Source of the DNA: Candidatus Latescibacterota bacterium
Lineage (GTDB): Bacteria; Latescibacterota; UBA2968; UBA8231
Assembly (NCBI GenBank): GCA_016187725.1
Contig: JACPJE010000198.1
Span: 1 to 61,674 of the forward strand
DNA length: 61,674 bases
Direction of reading: 5' to 3'
The translations under genes were made by a program, and so were the position numbers. Of the stretch, positions 1 to 9,114 are shown one piece after another (the stretch's first letter is position 1; every line of letters begins with the position of its first letter). The notes under the pieces were generated by a model. It was not told the origin of the DNA and ran no database searches. It saw nothing but the letters and a program-made list of their open reading frames with translations.

Positions 1-871
1 GGTCCGGGGCGTATTCGACCCAGTCAGCCAGGAAACGGTGATTGGCATAGGTGCCTCCCGGCGCTCCATCCCCCTTCACATAAACGCGGGCGGCGTCCAG
101 CACGGGCACCTGCTCAAAGCAGATGGTCGCGTGTACCTGGCTGGCGGCCACCATGTTGCGCAGGTGTCCCAGGAGTCCAAAACCCGTGACATCGGTCAGG
201 GCGTGGGCCCCGACCCGGCAGATCACCTCGGCGGCCCCGCGGTTGAGGGTGGTCATGACCTGCAGCGCCTCGGCAATGGCGCCCAGCCGGTCCTCCCCGT
301 TCTTGGCGGCAGTGGTGATGATACCCAGGCCGATGGGTTTGGTCAGGATGAGCCGATCCCCAGGCTGGGCCCGGTCGTTGGCCAGCACCTGGTCCGGGTG
401 GATGGTGCCGACCACTGCCAGGCCGAAGATCGGCTCCTCGGCCTTGATGGTGTGGCCGCCGACGATGGCGATACCCGCCTCGGCCGCCTTGTCCGCCGCT
501 CCCCGGAGAATCTCCACCAGCACCTCGGGCGGCAGCGCCGCGTCCGGAAAGCCGACGATGCTCAGGGCCGTCAGCGGTTTGCCGCCCATGGCGTACACAT
601 CGCTCAGCGCGTTGGTCGCTGCCACCGCCCCGAAGTCGTAGGGATGGTCGACGATGGGGGTGAAGAAATCCGTGGTCAGCACCAGGGCCAATTCGTCGCT
701 GAGTTTGTACACCGCCGCATCGTCGGCAGTGGCGCTGCCCACCAGCACCATAGGGTCGGTGATGGCCGGCAGGGTCTGGAGCAGGGGAAGTAGGTACCCC
801 GGAGGCTGTTTGGCGGCGCAGCCGGCCCTTTTGGCCAGCTGGGTCAGGCGCACTTCAGCGAACGCACTCAT
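1..871 (-). CDS. selD: Selenide, water dikinase (selenophosphate synthetase), 3' end missing
   Basis: Makes selenophosphate from selenide and ATP, the selenium donor for selenocysteine and 2-selenouridine. The visible 290 residues start at ATG 871, six bases after an AGAGG ribosome site. The catalytic pair is the non-selenocysteine form: Cys18 and Lys21 in AGCAAK. Family hallmarks follow: a DDAAV stretch after SATA, VGGHTIKAEEP, GDRLILTKPIGLG and a TDVTGFGLLGH motif. About 55 C-terminal residues, judged from the usual length near 345, lie beyond the left edge. The gene sits 18 bases behind the spermidine-synthase-like gene, so the two are probably cotranscribed. No selA, selB or evident selenoprotein lies in the window. 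Confidence 0.95.
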   Translation of the reverse strand, partial: MSAFAEVRLTQLAKRAGCAAKQPPGYLLPLLQTLPAITDPMVLVGSATADDAAVYKLSDELALVLTTDFFTPIVDHPYDFGAVAATNALSDVYAMGGKPLTALSIVGFPDAALPPEVLVEILRGAADKAAEAGIAIVGGHTIKAEEPIFGLAVVGTIHPDQVLANDRAQPGDRLILTKPIGLGIITTAAKNGEDRLGAIAEALQVMTTLNRGAAEVICRVGAHALTDVTGFGLLGHLRNMVAASQVHATICFEQVPVLDAARVYVKGDGAPGGTYANHRFLADWVEYAPD

Positions 872-889
872 CTGCGACCTCTTTGGGGG

Positions 890-3331
890 TTAATGGATAT
901 CCGCACCCAGCCGAAGCGCCACCGGCCAGACTTCCGGGACCACCGGAGGCGGCGCGGGCCGCGCTTCGCCGGCTTGCACCGCGCTCCCGCGCGCCTCAGC
1001 GATAAAAGTGAAAACCCCGTACCACAGCAAGGCGACGGCGCAGAGGAAAGCGCCGGCCTTCTTCCACGAAAGCGGTGCGCCCACAGGGTAGGGCAGCGCC
1101 AGTTTCTCCCTTCCTACCCACATCGCGGTGCCGGCCAACAGATATCCAGCAGCCCCGCAGTAAAGTACCCATTCCGTGCCCCATTTCATCCCCACCACCA
1201 CCGCCAGGGCCGAGCCGGCCACCGCACTGACGCCATTGACCCCCCACATCCAGGAGATCTGTTCGGGAGCGGCGCCTCCAGCCAGGCGCAATCCCGCCGG
1301 GAAACACAGACCCATCAGCAGTCCCAGGGGCAGGATCAGGGCCAGCGCCACCAGGATCCTGCCGCCGGTCTCCAGGTGGAGCGCCAGGGGCAGCGCCCCC
1401 CCCTGAAACCAGATCAGCCCGAGCCCAGCCGCCCCGGTCAGCGCGGCGGCCAGCCCGAGTCCCGTACCCGTGTCCAGGGTCTTCACCCGGCTCCCTGCCA
1501 GGCTGCCGGCGGCGCTGGACAAGAGCAGGGCGAAGAGGGTGACCGCCAGGGTGAGGAGCGGCTGCCCCAGCAAGAGCGAGAAGCGCTGCAGCAGGTAGAC
1601 CTCCACCAGCATGTAGCTGGCGCCGAGGCAGGCGGCGAAGAGCCTGAATTTCAGCCCCAGAGCCCGCGGGGCGCGCCATGCCGGCACGCCCACCAGGATC
1701 AACACCGCCGCGAAGGCGCCCCACAACAAGGTTTTGAGTGTGCGATCCAACCCGGTGGTGACGCCGTAGAAATAAGGCCGCTCGTCAGTGACCGGGCTCA
1801 GGTCATTGGTATGGGCGGCGATGAACGCCCCTAGCCCAGCAGATCGCAGCGAGGAAAGGGCCTGTCGCTCCTGGTACCCGGGCACGAAGTAGAGCTGGAG
1901 GTCCAATTCCTTGGCCACGGCCAGCAACTGCCTCAACTGCTCCTGGGTATAAGGGGTTTTCTGCACCAGCAGCAGCGGGCGAAAGGCTTCCTGGGTATTG
2001 GGGTCGGCGCGGGTGCCGTTGATCACCACCAGATGGCTGAGCAACTCCGCCGCCGGCCGCCCCTCCCCCTGCCAGAGGGCGGCCAGGGTGGTGATCGCCC
2101 TCAGCATCAGCGTGTGATCGTGCACCACCAGGGCCAGCCGGCCTCCGGGGTTGAGCAGGTCCAGATAGCGCGCATACGCCTCCTGGGTGAACAGATAGTT
2201 CTCCTGCAGGGCGTACCCGGCCAGCTCCGCCGCCGAGGAATAGACCAGGGGGAGGGCGATCAGATCGTAGGGGCCGGCGGTCCGCTCGACAAAGTGGCGG
2301 CCGTCCTCCACGTGGATATCCACGTTCTCGAACTCGTAGAGGTGGCCGTTGTACACCCCGTACTGGCGCACCAGGCCGACGATCTCGGCGTTGATCTCCA
2401 CCCCCTCGATCCGCGCCCAGCCGGTCATCAGCGCGTAGAGCACGTCCGCCCCGCCCCCTGGCCCCAGGATCAACGCCCGGCCCCGGGGCGCAAAGTAGTA
2501 AGGGAAGAGGGCCGTCTCCTGGCGCAGGAAGAAGAGCCGGCGGAAATCCCCTGCAAAGCGGAACATATAAGAGCCCGCCCCGCCATCGGTGTAGAAATTC
2601 AGCCCGGTCTCGCCCGTGCGGTCCACCAGGTCAGTGCGGGCATAGGCGCTCCAGCGGGTCTGCACCAGTTTGCCCGGCTCGGTCAGCGAACTGAGCGCTT
2701 TGAACATCGGTTTATCCGCCGCCTGCCCCAGCTCTTCCAGATCGAGATGCACCATCGCCAGGCCGCGCTGGGCCAGGAAGGCCAGGAAAAAGAGCCCCAC
2801 CCCGGCCGCGCCCCACCGCCGAACCGGGGCCACCAGCCCTCCTGCCAGGGCGGCCAAAAGCCCGCAGGCCAGCAGCGCGTCCACCCCGCCCAGCCACTCC
2901 AGGCAGGGGATGATCCCCAGGGTGGCCAGGGCCGCGCCGGTCAGGTCATAGAAATAGAGCCGCTGGCTGTGGCCGGCGTGGGCGCGGAAAACCAGGGAGA
3001 GGAAGGCGCCGGCCACCGCGAAGGGCAAGGCTGCTACCCCCAACAGCCACAGGATCCCGGCGCGCGGCATCCAGGCGGCAAAGGCCACTGCCAGCCAGAG
3101 CCCCAGCGCCTGGCCAAAGGCCAGCGAGCTGAGCGCTTGCCTGCCGGCAAGGTGCGCCCCCAGCACGGCGCCGATGCCCAGTCCGCAGATCGCGCCGGAA
3201 AGGACCAGAAAGGTGTAGTGGTAGTAGAGCAAAAAGGAAAAGAGCCGGGTCAAAGCGATCTCCGCGCCGATTACCGACCCGCACACCAAGGCCAGGGCCA
3301 GGCACAGAGACCTGGAGGGCGCCTGGCTCAT
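890..3331 (-). CDS. Membrane-embedded spermidine-synthase-like protein
   Basis: 813 aa with three parts. Hydrophobic N-terminal helices fill roughly residues 8-195. A soluble spermidine synthase/methyltransferase-fold domain spans about 210-480, with the nucleotide-binding loop GPGGGAD (290-296), an acidic residue in GVEIN (Glu312) and an EDGR motif (342-345). A second block of helices covers about 530-740. Similar fused proteins are annotated as spermidine synthases or SAM-dependent enzymes, but few have been tested, so the substrate is unknown. The aminopropyltransferase catalytic Asp is not obvious: the segment after ERTAGPYD reads LIALPLV. It lies in a minus-strand run, directly upstream of selD. 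Confidence 0.75.
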   Translation of the reverse strand: MSQAPSRSLCLALALVCGSVIGAEIALTRLFSFLLYYHYTFLVLSGAICGLGIGAVLGAHLAGRQALSSLAFGQALGLWLAVAFAAWMPRAGILWLLGVAALPFAVAGAFLSLVFRAHAGHSQRLYFYDLTGAALATLGIIPCLEWLGGVDALLACGLLAALAGGLVAPVRRWGAAGVGLFFLAFLAQRGLAMVHLDLEELGQAADKPMFKALSSLTEPGKLVQTRWSAYARTDLVDRTGETGLNFYTDGGAGSYMFRFAGDFRRLFFLRQETALFPYYFAPRGRALILGPGGGADVLYALMTGWARIEGVEINAEIVGLVRQYGVYNGHLYEFENVDIHVEDGRHFVERTAGPYDLIALPLVYSSAAELAGYALQENYLFTQEAYARYLDLLNPGGRLALVVHDHTLMLRAITTLAALWQGEGRPAAELLSHLVVINGTRADPNTQEAFRPLLLVQKTPYTQEQLRQLLAVAKELDLQLYFVPGYQERQALSSLRSAGLGAFIAAHTNDLSPVTDERPYFYGVTTGLDRTLKTLLWGAFAAVLILVGVPAWRAPRALGLKFRLFAACLGASYMLVEVYLLQRFSLLLGQPLLTLAVTLFALLLSSAAGSLAGSRVKTLDTGTGLGLAAALTGAAGLGLIWFQGGALPLALHLETGGRILVALALILPLGLLMGLCFPAGLRLAGGAAPEQISWMWGVNGVSAVAGSALAVVVGMKWGTEWVLYCGAAGYLLAGTAMWVGREKLALPYPVGAPLSWKKAGAFLCAVALLWYGVFTFIAEARGSAVQAGEARPAPPPVVPEVWPVALRLGADIH

Positions 3332-3389
3332 GATCCTGCCACCCAGGCGATCTCAGTCATATTCCTTAAGGTCATTTTGTTAGCGGCTC

Positions 3390-4625
3390 TTAGAGCCCCA
3401 GGGCCGCGTCGATTTCGGCCTGGTACTTGAAGACCTGGCCGCTCTCCACCTCGTCCATCTTCACCGGGCGCCCCACCTTGGACGATTCGAAGACCGCGTA
3501 CAGGGCCGCTACGTCCTTCAGCCCCCATTCGGCGTCCACCTCCACCATGCCCTCAGCCGAGATCGCCGCGGCCAGTTCGTGCAGCTCAATGGCGATCAAT
3601 TTCAGATCCACGGCCGGGTCGGTGGCCGTCACCCCCGTGGGAAAAAGGTGCGCGGTCAGGGGGTCTAGCGCAAAGCCGGGGGTCCGTGCCAGGAGCACTT
3701 CCTGGCTCAACTCGTCCTGGCCGACCCGCTTCAGGCTGATCCTGCCGCCGCGGGTCCCGAACCCTTCGATGCAGCCCCTGTCGCCCATAATCAGTTCGCG
3801 GTGGCAGCTGCCGTGGCCTCCCAGGCCCACCATCCAACTCACCACCGCGCCGCTCTCCATTCTGAACACGGCCAGGGAGGTATCCTCTGCCGTGGCCCGG
3901 ACCTGGGTCTCCATCTCCCCGAACTGGGTGCGGTAGAAGGTGTAGGGGGATTTGGTCTCTGTGGCCTTGTACCGCACCGGTTCCACCAGGCGCGCGTCGC
4001 TGTAGACCTCGGCGATCTGGCCCAACTGGTAGCGGATCATGTGGGTGAAGTGAACTGCCATATCGAGCAGCGCTCCGCCCCGCTCCTTGCGGTGTCTCCA
4101 GGGGGTGATGAAGATGGTGTTGCCAGGGCTGACCGAGTGGAAGAGGCCCATGTAGGGCACGCCGATGGCTCCCTGCTCCACGAGGTGATGGACCAGGCGG
4201 GCCGAAGGGTCCCGCCTGAAATTCTCCGCCACCGAGAGCAGCAGGCCCCTGCGCCCGGCCGTCTCCAGCATCTGCCGGCAGGCCCGCACCGTGATTGCCA
4301 TGGGTTTCTCCACCACCACGTGCAATCCCTGGTCCAGGGCCTGGCAGACCACAGTGTGGTGGGTCGAAGGATCGGTCACCACGTCCACCGCCGCCAGGTC
4401 GGGCTCGCCGCGGCGCATGGCCTCCAGGTCGGGGTAGACCGTTGGCCTGCGGCCCAGCAGGCGCTCGGCCTCGGCAGCCGCCAGTTCCGCGTGCTGGGGC
4501 CGGATATCGCACACCGCGGCCAGCTCGACGTTGCAGAAGGGCGTCTGGGCCAGCTGCTGCAACCCGTACAGGTGCCGGGTGCCCATGCCGCCGCAACCCA
4601 CCAGGCCGAACCTGATTCTTTCCAT
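3390..4625 (-). CDS. Gfo/Idh/MocA family oxidoreductase
   Basis: 411 aa. An N-terminal Rossmann fold opens with GLVGCGGMGTRH, and the family EKP motif lies in VVVEKPMAITVRACRQM. The family oxidises or reduces sugars, inositols and related polyols with NAD(P). The C-terminal half contains HFTHMIRY, the usual position of a catalytic or substrate-binding His. It is clearly paralogous to the gene at 11229-12473: both share VVTDPS-HH and ITPWRH, and both end in (Q/E)EID-ALGL. ATG 4625 follows GAGGAG by eight bases, and that ribosome site overlaps the stop of the upstream transporter gene, so translation is probably coupled. Confidence 0.88.
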   Translation of the reverse strand: MERIRFGLVGCGGMGTRHLYGLQQLAQTPFCNVELAAVCDIRPQHAELAAAEAERLLGRRPTVYPDLEAMRRGEPDLAAVDVVTDPSTHHTVVCQALDQGLHVVVEKPMAITVRACRQMLETAGRRGLLLSVAENFRRDPSARLVHHLVEQGAIGVPYMGLFHSVSPGNTIFITPWRHRKERGGALLDMAVHFTHMIRYQLGQIAEVYSDARLVEPVRYKATETKSPYTFYRTQFGEMETQVRATAEDTSLAVFRMESGAVVSWMVGLGGHGSCHRELIMGDRGCIEGFGTRGGRISLKRVGQDELSQEVLLARTPGFALDPLTAHLFPTGVTATDPAVDLKLIAIELHELAAAISAEGMVEVDAEWGLKDVAALYAVFESSKVGRPVKMDEVESGQVFKYQAEIDAALGL

Positions 4626-4637
4626 AACGCTTTCTCC

Positions 4638-6536
4638 TCAGACCAAGACGCTGTTGCCCACCATGCCGGTGAAACTGTCGATGACCCAGAAGACCCCGAA
4701 GACTACGAACTGCCCGATGATCAACCCCAGGAAGAAGGGCCGCACCGCCTGGTAGAGCCGCACCCCGCCGTAGCGCAGCACGATCCCCTTGACCAGCCAG
4801 GCCAGGAAGGCGTTGAAGGACATCCAGGAGAACACCGAGCTGATCGGGTACCCCAGCGGATGCAGCGGCCACCAACTCCACTGCCGGCGGGCAAGCAGCA
4901 AGAGCGCCATCACCCCGGCTCCGATCCCGGTGTGCACCCACCCCCACAGGCTCGGTCCGGTGGGCTCGCTGATCCGGGCTGCCGCGTAGTCGAACACGTA
5001 CTCGGGCAGCCAGATGAAGTGGGCTGGTCTCAGATTTATCGCCCCATAAGTATAAGCCAGGTGCAGCAGCATCCACAGGGCCCCTGCCAGGCCGGCTAGC
5101 ATCCCGGCGAGCATGCCCCAGAACAGCCACTGCCTCCTCCCCCCCACCTGCTCGCCCAGTTTCAGTCCGTCAGCGCAATGCGGCATGGCGAAGTTGAGCA
5201 CATCGTTGGCCCACACCCGGGTGAACACCATACCCACCAGCCCTGGCGCGCCGAAGATCGAGGTGCCGAGGGCCGAAACCGCGGCATCCGGGGCCACCAG
5301 GGGAGGATAGAGCACGGCCACGCCGCCCTCGACGATCACCTGGGTGAGGGCCACAAAGACGACGAAGACAAAAAACATAAAAACCAGCACCCCGGCCAGG
5401 GGAATCCCCGTGCGCCACAGCCACAGTGCCAGGACCACCGCGCTCCCCACCAGGCCGCAGACCGCCCCACGGTACCCGATCACCTCGTCGCGGTCGTCCA
5501 CCCCGGCATCACCCCTGAGGGCCTTGCGCAGCACCTGCCACAGGTGTTCGCGGCCCACCCAGAGCCCGCCCAACACCAGCATGATCATGGCGCCCATGTT
5601 CTGGTGCACCAGGCTGGGCAGGTCGTAGCTCCACACGCTCACCGCCGGCTCCCTCGCGCCCCCTGCCCCCAAAAGGTGATAAATCGTTTTTTGGGCCGTG
5701 TTGAGCAGGAAGAAGACCCATAGGCCGAAGGTCACTTCCCGCTTGGCCAGGAAGAAAAAGCCCAGGGTGGCAAAACTCAGGGTCAATGGTAGTTCGACCG
5801 CGTTGCGGAGCAGGGGGATGGAAGTGCTCAACTCCAGAACCGGGACAAAAGCGTAATAACTGTGGAGTCCCTGCAGCGAGCCGACCACCACGGGCAAGGC
5901 GAACCCGACCCACATCATCCCGCTGCGGAAGAGCGATTCGGCGCCGCGCCCATCCTGGAGCATGGCCAGGGGGACCTGGATCAACGGGTAGCTGATCCGC
6001 TCCCGCTCAGCCCACTGCCGCCTGAGGATCACCATCAGGCAGAGGCTGCCTGCATGGAGGGCCGCGAAGAGGGGCAACCACCCTAAGAGCGGCATCGCCC
6101 ACACCTGCCAGGGCACCTGACCCCTGGCCTGGGCGCCTTCGAAGAAGAGTCGGATCCCGGCCAGGTCCGCAGGGGCCAGCCACACGGGGATATGGGGCTG
6201 GATCAGCGCGGCCCAGCCGTTTTCAGTAGTGGCGTAATAGAAGGGGCCGGCCAGTATCGCCACCCAGTAGTAAGCCAGGGTGTGGGTCGAGTTGGCCAGG
6301 GTCATCAGGATGTAGACCGCCACCAGCTCGCCCCGGGTCAGCGCCCAGGGCTGCCGCAACACCCCCAGAAGGCTATTGACCAGGCCGACCAGGACAAAGA
6401 AGAGCAGGTGAGCCAACGGGCTGGTGTAGAATACGTCCCCGGCGTTCGAGCCCTGCAGGTAAAGGGTACAGTAAGGCCCTATCGCCCCTACGGCAAAGGC
6501 GAGTACCAGGCCGAGGGCCAGCGAACGGAAGGTCAA
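4638..6536 (-). CDS. DUF6785/DUF6784-like polytopic membrane protein (OPT-like transporter candidate)
   Basis: 632 aa with about a dozen hydrophobic segments. The conserved pattern includes YCTLYLQGS near the N-terminus, RISYPLIQVPLAML in the middle and VRPFFLGLIIGQF near the C-terminus. The same pattern occurs in the gene at 28501-30418. These families are described as related to oligopeptide transporters; the substrate is unknown. There is no ATG near the start. The best candidate is TTG at 6536, and the frame stays open back to the TAG at 6582-6584 that ends the preceding gene in the same frame. Position between a mutarotase fusion and an oxidoreductase suggests uptake of the catabolised compound; that is inference. 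Confidence 0.65.
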   Translation of the reverse strand: MTFRSLALGLVLAFAVGAIGPYCTLYLQGSNAGDVFYTSPLAHLLFFVLVGLVNSLLGVLRQPWALTRGELVAVYILMTLANSTHTLAYYWVAILAGPFYYATTENGWAALIQPHIPVWLAPADLAGIRLFFEGAQARGQVPWQVWAMPLLGWLPLFAALHAGSLCLMVILRRQWAERERISYPLIQVPLAMLQDGRGAESLFRSGMMWVGFALPVVVGSLQGLHSYYAFVPVLELSTSIPLLRNAVELPLTLSFATLGFFFLAKREVTFGLWVFFLLNTAQKTIYHLLGAGGAREPAVSVWSYDLPSLVHQNMGAMIMLVLGGLWVGREHLWQVLRKALRGDAGVDDRDEVIGYRGAVCGLVGSAVVLALWLWRTGIPLAGVLVFMFFVFVVFVALTQVIVEGGVAVLYPPLVAPDAAVSALGTSIFGAPGLVGMVFTRVWANDVLNFAMPHCADGLKLGEQVGGRRQWLFWGMLAGMLAGLAGALWMLLHLAYTYGAINLRPAHFIWLPEYVFDYAAARISEPTGPSLWGWVHTGIGAGVMALLLLARRQWSWWPLHPLGYPISSVFSWMSFNAFLAWLVKGIVLRYGGVRLYQAVRPFFLGLIIGQFVVFGVFWVIDSFTGMVGNSVLV

Positions 6537-6581
6537 TTTCCGCGGCCAGAAAAGGGCCTGGGGCGCCCCGCTGCACCGCAG

Positions 6582-7430
6582 CTACTGCAGGTAGAAGACA
6601 TCCTCCAGTTCGACGATGAACTGGTCCGGGTGGGCCGGGTCCGGGGGCTCAGCCATGCCTTTCATCGCCTGCCCCCACCGGCTGCTGACCTCCTCCTTCC
6701 CCATCCTGGCCATGGCGGTCTTGAAGTCGTGGGGACTTTCGAAGTACCCATAGACGGTCCCGTCTGCCCCCATGAAGAGGGAGTAGTTGTGCCAGCCATT
6801 GCGCCGGAGGGCGTCCAGCATGTCGGGCCAGACCCGACTGTGCTCCAGCTTGTACTCCGCCATCCTCTCCTTTTTGATCTTCATCCTGAAACCCAGGCGC
6901 CGCCTGCCCCACCCCCGGCAACCCTCCAGGCTCGCCTCGTCCAGGTCGATGGCCAGGCCCTGTTCCAGATCGAAGTCCACCTCCACCGAGTGGGCCTTGT
7001 AATCCTGATCCCCCCTCATGGTCTGAAAGACTTCCTCGCCCTCGATGCAGATGGGCATGGTGTGCCAGACCTCCAGAGCCAGGCAGACCCCCAGGCGGCC
7101 GTCAGAGTAGAAGGCACGCACATCCCCCGCTTCCAGCGTCGGCTTCACCGGCCCGACGAGGAACACCGCCGGCTGGTGGCGGCTGGGGTAAAAGGACTGG
7201 CCGGCGTCCGTGTGAAAGGCGAAGTGCGCCCGCTGCCACCCGCCGATGAGGGAAACCTTTTGGGGATCGGCATCCTTGGGCAGGGCTGCGGTGACGGTAT
7301 ACGCATTCTGCGTGTACCCGCCTTTGCGGACCTGCGGTTTGCGTTCCTCAAAGCGCTCGATGACCTGGCCGAAAGGCGCGAAGGTCTCGGGGGTCAGTGG
7401 TTCCACCTTTAACTTGAAGTTCTTCCACAT
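6582..7430 (-). CDS. Fusion of ureidoglycolate-lyase-like (AllA) and L-rhamnose mutarotase (RhaM) domains
   Basis: 282 aa from ATG 7430, preceded by a near-perfect AAGGAGG with six-base spacing; a longer reading frame upstream lacks this. Residues 1 to about 170 resemble the AllA family: LTPETFAPFGQVIE at the N-terminus, a cupin-like core and WHTMPICIEGEEVF. Residues about 180-275 match RhaM: KERMAEYKLEHSRVWPDML, then NYSLFM and GYFESPHDF. RhaM interconverts the anomers of L-rhamnose, and AllA-type folds hydrolyse or cleave small acids. The fusion suggests an enzyme pair acting on one sugar or its acid product. It is encoded between the CRTAC1 gene and a transporter. Confidence 0.8.
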   Translation of the reverse strand: MWKNFKLKVEPLTPETFAPFGQVIERFEERKPQVRKGGYTQNAYTVTAALPKDADPQKVSLIGGWQRAHFAFHTDAGQSFYPSRHQPAVFLVGPVKPTLEAGDVRAFYSDGRLGVCLALEVWHTMPICIEGEEVFQTMRGDQDYKAHSVEVDFDLEQGLAIDLDEASLEGCRGWGRRRLGFRMKIKKERMAEYKLEHSRVWPDMLDALRRNGWHNYSLFMGADGTVYGYFESPHDFKTAMARMGKEEVSSRWGQAMKGMAEPPDPAHPDQFIVELEDVFYLQ

Positions 7431-7472
7431 CGCCTGCCTCCTTCTGGTTTGGGTGTTTCTTGGTCCTGCCAC

Positions 7473-9113
7473 TCACCGTTCAGATATGCCGGGCTGGCGC
7501 ACCAGCACGACCTGGTTCGCCATTAGATTTGCGAGGCGCTGGAGGCCCCCGCTGGGCCAGCGGATCTCGACCTGATCGACCTGGGTTGCAGGGCCCAGGC
7601 CGAAATGCAGCCGCAGATCGCTATGCGACAGATAGCTGGCCCCGCTCCTCACCTCGTCCACCTGCCGCCTGCCACCGGCCCTGATCTCCACCCGGGCGCC
7701 GATCCCGTCCCGGTTGTCGCGCTGCTTTCCCGGACCCGTGCCCGCAGCTCCCACCAGCCTGAACTCGATCCAGTGGCCCTGATTGCCCCCCTCGTTGCGC
7801 AGCAGCGCCGCCGGCTGGTTGTTGTTGGCCACGGCGAAGTCCAGATCGCCGTCGCTGTCGTAGTCCCCCCACGCTGCCCCGCGGCTCACCTGCTTGAGCA
7901 ACATTCCCGGTCCTGACAGATCTCTCAGGTCCGTGAAGCGTCCCTCCCCGTCGTTCCTGAAGAGCTGGTTCTGCTGGGCGTAGGTCACCTTGTCGAACTC
8001 CTCCACGTTGTCGTCCAGATGGCCGTTGGCCACAAAGAGATCCTGGTCGCCGTCGTTGTCGTAGTCGCAAAAAAAGGTGCCCCACTTCAGGAAGGTGAGC
8101 GTGGGTACCCCCAGCCCGGCGCCGAAGGTCATATAGGAGAAAAACCCGTTTCCCAGGTTTCGGTAAAGGCTGTTGGTCTCCCATTGGTAATTGGTGACAA
8201 AGAGGTCGAACCACCCGTCCCCGTCGTAGTCTCCGGCAGCCACGCCCATGCCGGCCAGGGCCTTGCCCGCGTCGTTGTAGCTCACCCCGGCCAGCTTTCC
8301 CACCTCCACAAACCGCTTGCCTTCGTTGCGGTAGAGCAGGTTGCCGGTCCGGTCGCCGGCCACGTAGAGGTCGGGGTCGCCATCCTGGTCGTAGTCGGTG
8401 AACACCGCCCCCAGCTCCTTGGCCGCCCGGGGCAGGAGCCCCACTTCAGCCGTGATATCCGCGAACCTGCCATCCCCGCCGTTGCGGTAGAACGCGTCTG
8501 GAGTAGGCTGGTACGCCTCGGGGCCACAGTAGACCCGTATTTCCTTGGCGCGGGTACAGATCTGGTTCAGCTCCAGGCGGTATTCGACGTAATTGGCCAC
8601 GTACAGGTCCAGGTCCCCGTCCAGATCATAGTCGGCGAAGGCCGCCCCTGTACTCAGCCCGGGATTCCCCAACTTGGCCCTGGCAGTGGCATCGATAAAA
8701 TGCCCGTTCCCCTCGTTGCGGTAGAGGATATTCGGGCCATAACAGGTCAGGTACAGATCGGCGTCGCCGTCGTTGTCGTAATCGGCGGGAAACCCGCCCA
8801 TGCCGTACCCGGAGTTGGCGACCCCGGCCTGGCTGGCCTGCTCCGCAAAGCGGCCCTGGCCCAGGTTGCGGTAGAGGTCTGCCGGCCCCACACTATTGAC
8901 AAAGTAGAGATCGAGCAGGCCGTCGTTGTCATAATCGAAAAAGGCGACCCCAGAACCCATGGTTTCGAAGGGCTCTTTCTCTCCTTTGGCTCCATTTTGG
9001 TGGCGAAAGGAGATCCCGGCACTGGCAGACACCTCCACAAATTGGGGTTCTTCAGCTCTCAAAGTCGCAGCGGCGAGCGCGATGAGGGCCAGGCAGCGCG
9101 CTGGGTGGCGCAT
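7473..9113 (-). CDS. CRTAC1-type secreted protein with FG-GAP/VCBS repeats and ASPIC/UnbV domain
   Basis: 546 aa. A signal peptide (ALIALAAATLRAEE, cleavage near residue 20) is followed by about seven repeats built on DYDNDGDxDLY, the calcium-binding FG-GAP/VCBS beta-propeller motif. The C-terminal 80 residues carry the ASPIC/UnbV signature (GARVEIRAGGR, HFGLG and VEIRWPSG). Proteins of this type are exported and probably bind or help process extracellular polymers; none of the motifs shows catalysis. ATG 9113 lies one base after the TGA of the MetE-like gene, so translation is likely coupled. Confidence 0.85.
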   Translation of the reverse strand: MRHPARCLALIALAAATLRAEEPQFVEVSASAGISFRHQNGAKGEKEPFETMGSGVAFFDYDNDGLLDLYFVNSVGPADLYRNLGQGRFAEQASQAGVANSGYGMGGFPADYDNDGDADLYLTCYGPNILYRNEGNGHFIDATARAKLGNPGLSTGAAFADYDLDGDLDLYVANYVEYRLELNQICTRAKEIRVYCGPEAYQPTPDAFYRNGGDGRFADITAEVGLLPRAAKELGAVFTDYDQDGDPDLYVAGDRTGNLLYRNEGKRFVEVGKLAGVSYNDAGKALAGMGVAAGDYDGDGWFDLFVTNYQWETNSLYRNLGNGFFSYMTFGAGLGVPTLTFLKWGTFFCDYDNDGDQDLFVANGHLDDNVEEFDKVTYAQQNQLFRNDGEGRFTDLRDLSGPGMLLKQVSRGAAWGDYDSDGDLDFAVANNNQPAALLRNEGGNQGHWIEFRLVGAAGTGPGKQRDNRDGIGARVEIRAGGRRQVDEVRSGASYLSHSDLRLHFGLGPATQVDQVEIRWPSGGLQRLANLMANQVVLVRQPGISER

Positions 9114-9114
9114 C

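Noticed and set aside
38..893. Plus-strand open frames across the selD region.
   Set aside because: The minus strand encodes an unmistakable SelD; the plus frames are antisense shadows typical of GC-rich DNA.
3328..3528. Small minus-strand reading frame ending in MTEIAWVAGS that overlaps the spermidine-synthase-like start.
   Set aside because: Most of it is antisense or out of frame to the Gfo/Idh gene; no ribosome site and no recognisable peptide.
6582..6584. TAG between the AllA-RhaM fusion and the transporter as a read-through or pyrrolysine codon.
   Set aside because: The upstream protein is complete at the TAG and no pyrrolysine genes are seen; a TTG start explains the second gene.
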